A DNA stretch of 64,000 nt. Source: Schistocerca nitens. Lineage: Eukaryota > Arthropoda > Insecta > Orthoptera > Acrididae. Where the stretch lies: assembly GCF_023898315.1 (NCBI RefSeq), contig NC_064619.1, positions 345,164,650 through 345,228,649 of the forward strand, written 5' to 3'. The notes beneath the pieces were generated by a model. It saw nothing but the letters and a program-made list of their open reading frames with translations. It made no database searches and was not told where the DNA came from. The position numbers were made by a program, and so were the translations under genes. Each line of letters starts with the position of its first letter. Within the stretch, counting starts at the first letter, position 1. Of the stretch, positions 56,612-64,000 are shown in pieces.

Positions 56612-59340
56612 ATGATGATCTCTCCATTGGCAAAAGATTCCGGAATAGTCCCCCATTCGGATCGCCGGGAGGGGACTGCCAAGGGGGACGTTACCAAGAG
56701 AAAAAGATTGAATAATCAACGAAAGGATACCGTTCTACGAGTCGGGGCGTGGAATGTCAGAAGCTTGAACGTGGTAGGGAAACTAGAAAATCTGAAACGG
56801 GAAATGCAAAGGCTCAATCTAGATATAGTAGGGGTCAGTGAAGTGAAGTGGAAGGAAGACAAGGATTGCTGGTCAGATGAGTATCGGGTAATATCAACAG
56901 CAGCACAAAATGGTATAACAGGTGTAGGATTCGTTATGAATAGGAAGGTAGGGCTGAGGGTGTATTACTGTGAACAGTTCAGTGACCGGGTTGTTCTAAT
57001 CAGAATCGACAGCAGACCAACACCGGCAACGATAGTTCAGGTATACATGCCGACGTCGCAAGCTGAAGATGAACAGATAGAGAAAGTGTATGAGGATATT
57101 GAAAGGGTAATGCAGTATGTAAAGGGGGACGAAAATCTAATAGTCATGGGCGACTGGAACGCAGTTGTAGGGCAAGGAGTAGAAGAAAAGGTTACAGGAT
57201 AATATGGGCTTGGGACAAGGAATGAAAGAGGAGAAAGACTAATTGAGTTCTGTAACAAGTTTCAGCTAGTAATAGCTAATACCCTGTTCAAGAATCACAA
57301 GAGGAGGAGGTATACTTGGAAAAGGCCGGGAAATACGGGAAGATTTCAATTAGATTACATCATGGTCAGACAGAGAGTCCGAAATCAGATACTGGACTGT
57401 AAGGCGTACCCAGGAGCAGATATAGACTCAGATCACAATATAGTAGTGATGAAGAGTAAGCTGAAGTTCAAGACATTAGTTATGAAGAATCAGTACGCAA
57501 AGAAGTGGGATACGGAAGTACTAAGGAATGACGAGATACGTTTGAAGTTCTCTAAAAAGGGCCATCACAGAAGTTGGGAAGAAAACATAGGTACAAAGAA
57601 GGTATCTGCGAAGAAACCATGGGTAACAGAAGAAATACTTCAGTTGATTGATGAAAGGAGGAAGTACAAACATGTTCCGGGAAAATCAGAAATACAGAAA
57701 TACAAGTTGCTGAGGAATGAAATAAATAGGAAGTGCAGGGAAGCTAAGACGAAATGGCTGCAGGAAAAATGTGAAGACATCGAAAAAGATATGATTGTCG
57801 GAAGGACAGACTCAGCATACAGGAAAGTCAAAACATCCTTTGGTGACATTAAAAGCAACGGTGATAACATTAAGAGTGCAACGGGAATTCCACTGTTAAA
57901 TGCAGAGGAGAAAGCAGATAGGTGGAAAAAATACATTGAAAGCCTCTATGAGGGTGAAGATTTGTCTGATGTGATAGAAGAAGAAACAGGAGACGATTTA
58001 GAAGAGATAGGGGATCCAGTATTAGAATCGGAATTTAAAAGAGCTTTGGAGGACGTACGGTCAAATAAGGCAGAAGGGATAGATAATATTCCATCAGAAT
58101 TTCTAAAATCATTGGGGGAAGTGGCAACAAAACGACTATTCACGTTGGTGTGTAGAATATATGAGTCTGGCGACATACCATCTGACTATCGGAAAAGCAT
58201 CATCCACACAATTCCGAAGACGGCAAGAGCTGACAAGTGCGAGAATTATCGCATAATCAGCTTAACGGCTCATGTATCGAAGCTGCTTACAAGAATAATA
58301 TACAGAAGAATCGAAAAGATAATTGAGAATGCGCTAGGGGACGATCAGTTTGGCTTTAGGGAAAGTAAAGGGACGAGAGAGGCAATTCTGACGTTACTGC
58401 TAATAATGGAAGCAAGACTAAAGAAAAATCAAGACACTTTCATAGGATTTGTCGACCTGGAAAAAGCGTTCGACAATATAAAATGGTGCAAGCTGTTCGA
58501 GATTCTGAAAAAAGTAGGGGTAAGCTATAGGGAGAGACGGGTCATATACAATATGTACAACAACCAAGAGGGAATAATAAGCGTGGACGATCAAGAACGA
58601 AGTGCTCGTATTAAGAAGGGTGTAAGACAAGGCTGTAGCCTTTCGCCCCTACTCTTCAATCTGTACATCGAGGAAGCAATGATGGAAATAAAAGAAAGAT
58701 TCAGGAGTGGAATTAAAATACAAGGTGAAATGATATCAATGATACGATTCGCTGATGACATTGCTATCCTGAGTGAAAGTGAAGAAGAATTAAATGATCT
58801 GCTGAACGGAATGAAGAGTCTAATGAGTACACAGTATGGTTTGAGAGTAAATCGGTGAAAGACGAAGGTAATGAGAAGTAATAGAAGTGAGAACAGCGAG
58901 AAACTTAACATCCGGATTGATGGTCACGAAGTCAATGAAGTTAAGGAATTCTGCTACCTAGGCAGTAAAATAACCAATGACGGACGGAGCAAGGAGGACA
59001 TCAAAACCAGACTCGCTATGGCAAAAAAGGCATTTCTGGCCAAGAGACTGATAAGGTAAGGAATGAGGAGGTTCTACGCAGAATCGGAGAGGAAAGGAAT
59101 ATGTGGAAAACACTGATAAGGAGACGGGACAGGATGATAGGACATCTGCTAAGACATGAGGGAATGACTTCCATGGTACTAGAGGGAGCTGTAGAGGGCA
59201 AAAACTGTAGAGGAAGACAGAGATTGGAATACGTCAAGCAAATAATTGAGGACGTAGGTTGCAAGTGCTAGTCTGAGATGAAGAGGTTAGCACAGGAAAG
59301 GAATTCGTGGCGGGCCGCATCAAACCAGTCAGTAGACTGA
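56612..59340 (+). pseudogene. RTE-C endonuclease-reverse transcriptase, lightly damaged
   Basis: From ATG at 56612: GAWNVRSLNVVGKLENLKRE, DIVGVSEVKW and VMGDWNAVVGQG. A TAA lies at 57200-57202, where GEYGLG is expected, and the same frame continues. Next come YIMVRQRVRNQ, SDHNIVVM, RSNKAEGIDNIPSEFL, FVDLEKAFDNIKWC, RQGCSLSPLLFNLYIEEAMM and FADDIAIL. An in-frame TGA at 58856-58858 precedes FCYLGSKITNDGRSKED. Near 59055 an internal deletion removes about 70 residues relative to RTE-B, joining AKRLIR to NEEVLRRIGEERN. The C-terminus VGCKC*SEMKRLAQERNSW ends ASNQSVD at 59340. With three stops and one deletion, it is younger-looking than RTE-B but dead. Confidence 0.9.
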
Positions 59341-59353
59341 TGACCAAAAAAAA

Positions 59354-59899
59354 GCAACGCTCTGCCAACGTCCAGTGCCGATAGTCCGTGACCATGTCGG
59401 TGACAGTGGCTGGTGTAGTGGTGTCAACATTGGCACATTCATGGGTCCTCGGCTGCGGAGGCACATCGTTAGGAGTGTTCGGTGCACTAGGTGTTCAGTC
59501 TGATGTCAGTTCCACCACAGTTCGCCGCCTGTCCTGTTTTACCATTCTGCCAGCGTACGACGTCAGACCTCTTTAATGAGGGGTGGCCGCCCAACCCCAC
59601 GACGTCAGGACGTGGCCTCACCTCATTTTTGCCACGTGTTGAAGATCCTCACCACAGCACTTCTCGAACACCCCACAAGTCGTGCAGTTTCCGAAATTCT
59701 CTTGCCGAACCTCCGGGCCATCACAGTCAGCTCTCGGTAAAACTCAGATAGATCGCACACCTACCCAGTCTACAAACAGACAGCACGCTCATTGATACTA
59801 CCTGCACTGTGAGTGTGTCTGACTAGCAGTCATTGCATACCAGGTGACGGGTTTACATCGATTGAGGACGGTGGTCATAATGTTCTGATCAGTGTAGTC
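59354..59899. mobile_element. One-ended DNA transposon fragment
   Basis: The right end GGTCATAATGTTCTGATCAGTGTA (terminal part 59876-59899) equals, inverted, the common insect terminal repeat TACACTGATCAGCCAGAACA. The left end appears lost at the junction with RTE-C. The interior has no transposase motif, so it is a non-autonomous or internally unrelated copy. Confidence 0.6.
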
Positions 59900-60319
59900 G
59901 ATTCACAGTTCAGCCAAGGAAAGAAAATAAAACTGCAATTCTAAGTGACTGAGTACTGTCATTCATACTGACTATTTCCGTATCTGAAGCACCTTGCGCG
60001 CATGACGAAGTAAGACAATCTCAGACCACATCCAAAATGATATCCCTATAAGGTAGTGAAATATTGCCCAAAGCATGGAACAGACTCGTACTCTTAGTTG
60101 TAGAGTACTCTACCTGAAATGTCAGATCTGACAAAATTTTGCTAATAATAATTTCGTAAACCTGTTTTTTAAATTTAGATTTTTCCACACACGAGCGATT
60201 TTGCCACAATGCACATCAAGAAATGAAATGAAAACCTAGTTGACACATAACATCGTAATTGATTTTCTTGATGTCGACTTCAATTTGTCTATCACAACGG
60301 TAGTGGGCCTGAGGAGACC
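59900..60319. other. Unassigned spacer
   Basis: AT-rich, with nothing recognised. Confidence 0.35.
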
Positions 60320-60620
60320 GTGTACCTATGCTCATGTTTCTGTGCCCTGCGTCCACCCAGCGCAGTGGAGCTCCAGCGGGGCGCGGTCGGCGTCAATGAC
60401 CGCCGGCCGGAGTCTCGGGCCCGAATGTCTGCGGCGGGCGCCGCATCTCTGGAGTCCATCTGCCCCGCGGGCCTGTCGGCTGTCGGCCAGAGCCGGCCAC
60501 GCCCATATCGCCTGCGCTGCCTTCCGTTCCTGCCTTCTGATGTTTCCTTTTTGCATCGCGGCGGGCGCTTTGCATTTGGCTGACGTAGGCAAATTTCTCC
60601 GTCAGCGTTCGCTTGGCAGA
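60320..60620. other. CpG-rich island, possible host regulatory region
   Basis: Strong GC and CpG enrichment (GGCGGGCGCCGC, CCCCGCGGGCCTGTCGG) with open frames on both strands (137, 124, 87 and 86 codons) that reflect composition. No domain or splice-bounded exon recognised. Confidence 0.4.
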
Positions 60621-62050
60621 TATTCATCTGAGACCCTCCTTCAAGGGCCTTAAACACCTTTCTCACTTTTGACGTATAAAAAATAAATAAATAAAAAATG
60701 CCCCTGATTTTCGAAGTGTAGCACAGGGTAGTCAGAAAGAGTCTGAAAAACTTGTGAGCGTGTTACAAGGTACGTTGTGCAGAGAAATAATAAAGTTAAG
60801 AAAAAAATTCGACACGTTGCACCATTTCCCAGTTAATTACCATTGAAGTTTGCTAATCAGGCCGTAGCGAGCGCAAATTCAGGCGGCCCACCAGATACAA
60901 TTACTGTCAGTTCATTTCATAGCGTATATGATAAAGCACGAAACTGCTCACCCTTTGGCTCGGATTCGATTCTTGTTACCGTCCCAGATACAATTTTTTT
61001 ATCGCTTTCTTCTTAGGTTCTATAAAACCAAACGAAGAACATGTTTGTCGGCACCGTGTCTGGCGGGTGGCTCGACTTTTCGCGCGTAAAGGCCTGAAAG
61101 GCTAACTTCAATGCTAATTAATCAGAAAAGAGCTCAATGTACCGAATTTTTTTCTTAACAGCAATTTCTCAGCACAACCTACCCTACAACACCTCTACAA
61201 GCTTTTGAGATAGTTTCTGACCACACTATATGTCAACACTTCGCTTGCTGCGTGACTCAAGGAGTTTTCATCTCTGTTGCCAGCTCATTTTCGTTAATCG
61301 CAAAATAGAGTGGACGCAAAGAAAGACGCACTTGCAATTTTCTACCAATATTTTGAATAAATTGGTGAGCTCTAAAATACGATAACGTGCCCGACATTAT
61401 TTAAGAATACGATTAAATTATTTTATATTTTACTAAGAATGAGTAAGAATACTACGCAGGCAAAGCAGTCACAAGATTTCTTCTGCCAGTCTCAGCAATA
61501 CTACAAACAGAGAAAAAAACAAGAGTATATGTACAAAATAACTTCAGATCAGCGGGTATCCCAGAACGAACGATATGCCGTGTAGAGCAGTTTATCGATC
61601 AAAAGACGAGCTTCATTTATCATACATATGTTATCAATCACTGCGTTTTAAAGGATTATTTGGCACTCGTCACCTGTGATATGAAACTACCCTATTAACG
61701 TCAAATGTATGTGAATAATTAGACAGCATGTTATGGGTAGACGTGCAGATATTGTGATCACTGGCGCCTTAATATGTACCCAGTTCAGTGTGTTAGTTGT
61801 TTTTCCTCTGTGTCTGACAGTCTTCCGCAACCACCTCACTCAATTTGCTACCTGATGTTTTCTACACAGTCGTAACCGCACGACGAAGTGGACTACGCCT
61901 GTCGGTACAGATTAACCGTTTTGCATCCACACATCCACACCTTACTTACTGCCCAAGGGAAAATAAGCATTAATGCATTTCTCTCGCCTATTTACATGGA
62001 ATTACTAACCAATCCAAGAACATTCTACCCCTACTGCTATAAATGCACTC
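60621..62050. other. Unassigned AT-rich interval
   Basis: About 1.4 kb. A weak B-box-like GGATTCGATTC at about 60962 is not accompanied by a credible SINE head. Nothing else recognised. Confidence 0.35.
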
Positions 62051-62061
62051 TGCAAATGAAG

Positions 62062-62262
62062 AGCCGACCGGAGTGGCCGAGCGGTTCTAGGCGCTACAGT
62101 ACGGAACCGCGCGACCGCTACGGTCGCAGGTTCGAACCCTGCCTCGTGCATGAATGTGTGTGATGTCTTTAGGTTAGTTAGGTTTAAGTAGTTCTAAGCT
62201 CTAGGGGACTTATGACCTCAGCAGTTGAGTCCCATAGTGCTCAGAGCCATTTGAAACATTTT
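62062..62262 (+). mobile_element. SINE (tRNA-Ser/Leu-type head)
   Basis: Head GCCGACCGGAGTGGCCGAGC, B box GGTTCGAACCC, common tail ending CAGAGCCATTTGAAACATT. Approximate duplication TTGCAAAATGAAG / TGCAAATGAAG at 62263-62275 and 62051-62061. Confidence 0.9.
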
Positions 62263-62875
62263 TTGCAAAATGAAGAAAATACTGATATAGTGTTGTTCAG
62301 TACACTGTCATCAGTAACTAATAAAAATATCTGCACTTACATGCCTAATGTCCGGAACAAGAGAATGAAATGTGTACTATGGAACTAATTGTCCATATTC
62401 CACCGTTCTTGGATAGGAGCTTATAAGATAAGCGGCTCTAGGGCGGGGTGGGGATTTGGGAGAACGGGAGGAGGTAACCTGATTCCATGATCAAGAGCCG
62501 ATGCTGTGATATAAAATGCCACAGTGTGAATCGAATCATCTCGCAACTGATCTAGAGTTACCTGAAGCTAAAGCAATACTGTTAACATAAAAGCGTAAGT
62601 TATAACACTAACATGACTTAACGGTAAGTGTGCCTTTGTTCCTTGACAGCCATACTCCATCTGTGTCACAGAAAAGATTTGGTACTTTGAGTTACTATAG
62701 ATTATCGGGTGTTTTTTTTTCAAAAGTAACAGTAAAATTAATCATTGATGATGGTTTCCGAAGGCTAAAATAGGTAAGCAAACTGTGCAAGGGAAAATTA
62801 TCTGGAGACAAAGCATTTGTTACGCAGCATAAACTACGATAAGAGACAGATTTCCGGTCATCTCAAAGCCATTAC

Positions 62876-62975
62876 CGTATTTCTTGAGTTTCGACATTGT
62901 TGCATCGAAATCTGTTGCCTCTTGAGTCAGTGAACAGCCGAGGCAAGGCTCGTCACTACCAACAGTAACATTGTT
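62876..62975 (-). CDS. Possible single exon of a small secreted (cystatin-like?) host protein
   Basis: On the minus strand a frame is bounded by a plausible acceptor (CGCACAG before 62975) and donor (ATACG|GTAATG after 62876). It encodes NNVTVGSDEPCLGC, then TDFDATMSKLKKY. A short Cys-containing start followed by an amphipathic helix is reminiscent of insect cystatins, but the match is weak and from memory. The frame continues past both splice signals (62820-63047), so chance is a real alternative. No partner exons are seen in the window. Confidence 0.2.
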
Positions 62976-63074
62976 CTGTGCGGCAGTCACTTCAATATGA
63001 AACATAAAAAAATTAAGAAGCAAATATCTGCTCCCTGCTAACCACATAAAACTAGATATTATGATATGTTTTAA

Positions 63075-63165
63075 GGGTATACGGAATAAGTTTTTCGATG
63101 AAAAAAATCGATTTTTGGGTAAATGAATTTTCGAAAAATTTAGACTCTCCCGTTTAATACCATGT
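63075..63165 (+). repeat. Candidate left terminal region of a Mutator-like element
   Basis: GGGTATACGGAATAAGTTTT followed by a small palindrome CGATGAAAAAAATCG and TTTTCGAAAAATTTAG. It lies about 310 bp before the transposase frame and begins with GG, as many Mutator-superfamily ends do. The other end is outside the window. Confidence 0.35.
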
Positions 63166-63387
63166 ATAAAATATTTGGATGACGTGAATAGAACTATTTT
63201 AAATCATTTTTTTTACAATAATTTCGACACACGATGTTCCGCACCTTGTATATGAGACGCGAAATATACCTGATATAGACAGCCTTGCCAGAGATATAAT
63301 TGAGCACAAGAGAGTTAGCTTTTCTGTTGGCCACACTGTTAGACAGTTGACAATAGATTCTGTATTGTTTCCTTTGTGAGTACATCC

Positions 63388-64000
63388 ATGTCATTGTTGT
63401 GAAAGTCGTATGTGGAGAAGTCATTGAGTTTTCTTTCCTTCAACACGCCAAGACCTAGTCTGAAGGTATTTAGAAAGCGTGTACATTGGCGCAAGAAAGT
63501 AAAGTGTACTAAAAATTCGCCTGATTCATCTTCATCAGTATCTGATGTCCCAGTAGCGACTAACCTCAACACTGGTAGTGCTACATTGAGTGATGCTGCT
63601 GCCACTACACCGGAAAGTGCTTCAAGAAGAAAACTAGCTGGAATTGAAGAAGAATACAAGAAACTAAATGCTGGGACTACAAAATATGAGGTAATTAACG
63701 TCTCTTTATTATCAGACGTTTTGGAGAACAATGTGTGCTGCAAACAATGTGGAAAATGTGGTGTTTCATTGAAAACAAACTTACATGTAGGACTTGCTTG
63801 TGACTTAGAGTTGATGTGCAGTTATTACAAACACAGTGTTACTTTCTTCAATTCCTCACATGTTACTGCAGATACAGGTAAACTATACGATATAAACATT
63901 AGACTGGTTTATGGATTACGGTGTATAGGAAAGGGCAGGGCTGCAGGTGCCATGTTGTGTGGTGTGATGAACCTCCCTCCTCCACCTTCAAAATTTAACA
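63388..64000 (+). pseudogene. Mutator-like transposase, N-terminal part (runs off the window)
   Basis: The frame is open from 63403 to the window end (199 codons and continuing). It encodes a Ser/Thr-rich start (NSPDSSSSVSDVPVATNLNT), then a Cys cluster CCKQCGKCGVSLKTN..CDLELMCSYY, then INIRLVYGLRCIGKGRAAGA and MLCGVMNLPPPPSKF. This wording is typical of the N-terminal domain of animal Mutator-like transposases. The first in-frame ATG (63388-63390) is followed by TGA at codon 5 (MSLL*KSYVEK). The copy may therefore be disabled, start elsewhere, or use an upstream exon. The catalytic DDE part lies beyond the edge. Confidence 0.7.

Larger units (their letters stand above)
56221..59353 (+). mobile_element. 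RTE-C: near full-length RTE LINE with tRNA-like 5' head
   Basis: The 5' region carries a tRNA-like segment, then a ~280-bp UTR with GATCTCTCCATTGGCAAAAG and CCCCCATTCGGATCGCCGGG. RTE-B has the related CCCCCATTCAGATCTCCGGG at 40698. One long broken ORF follows and a short 3' end with an A-rich tail at about 59345-59353. Target duplications could not be resolved because both flanks are A-rich. Confidence 0.8.

Noticed and set aside
60866..60990. B-box-like GGATTCGATTC
   Set aside because: No A box at the right distance, and no tail or target duplication.
1..64000. Bacterial-type systems (CRISPR arrays, operons, phage)
   Set aside because: No repeat-spacer arrays, ribosome-binding sites or gene clusters are present; the content is wholly eukaryotic transposon sequence.

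Overview
The window is a transposon-dense stretch of a large eukaryotic genome, with no bacterial, plasmid or phage gene organisation. The tRNA-headed SINE families ending in a TTAGGTTAGTTAGGTTTA..CTCAGAGCCATTT tail, the RTE-type LINEs, the Tc1/mariner elements and the Penelope-like pieces together point to an orthopteran insect. I judge a Schistocerca-type locust most likely. That is recognition from memory of repeat families, not a search result. I find no convincing complete host protein-coding gene. One possible spliced host exon (62876-62975, minus) and several GC/CpG-rich islands are the only candidates for host function.

Layout. 1-9 kb: a decayed Tc1-like DD34E element, a CpG-rich block, a Penelope-like (PLE) GIY-YIG fragment with a head-to-head partner, a second inverted PLE-like repeat, and RTE-type LINE remnants with a SINE inside. 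10-15.5 kb: a minus-strand two-ORF LINE (called LINE-X here). Its ORF2 is still open for 1125 codons and carries a 99-bp antisense copy of its own sequence. Its ORF1 is broken by a SINE and a stop codon. 16-22 kb: a mariner-like DD41D element with about 122-bp inverted repeats, a decayed Tc1-like element, and an inverted duplication of about 580 bp flanking a LINE 3' piece. 24-30 kb: a second copy of the first Tc1 family, a SINE, an old RTE-C remnant, a LINE C-terminal piece with a 14-residue tandem duplication, and a 124-bp palindrome. 32.1-32.5 kb: a SINE inside a SINE.

34.7-43.7 kb: two RTE copies of one family in inverted orientation (RTE-A truncated, RTE-B full length, both with target-site duplications). 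A 1422-bp Tc1-like element sits inside RTE-A. 45-56 kb: a second LINE-X copy, blown apart by a second 1422-bp Tc1-like copy with an intact 340-codon transposase, by a SINE of a different head type, and by a 4-kb R1-like LINE. 56.2-59.35 kb: a third RTE family member (RTE-C) with a tRNA-like 5' head. It is followed by a cut DNA-transposon end, a CpG-rich block, another SINE, and, running off the right edge, the start of a Mutator-like transposase.

How the parts relate. LINE-encoded endonuclease/RT proteins move LINEs and supply the machinery SINEs borrow, while Tc1/mariner transposases cut and paste at TA dinucleotides. The nesting gives a relative time line. LINE-X copies and RTE-A are the older hosts. 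The 1422-bp Tc1 family, the R1-like LINE and the SINEs arrived later. The two 1422-bp Tc1 copies have equal length, look nearly identical by eye, and one keeps an open frame, so this family is the most likely to have been active recently.
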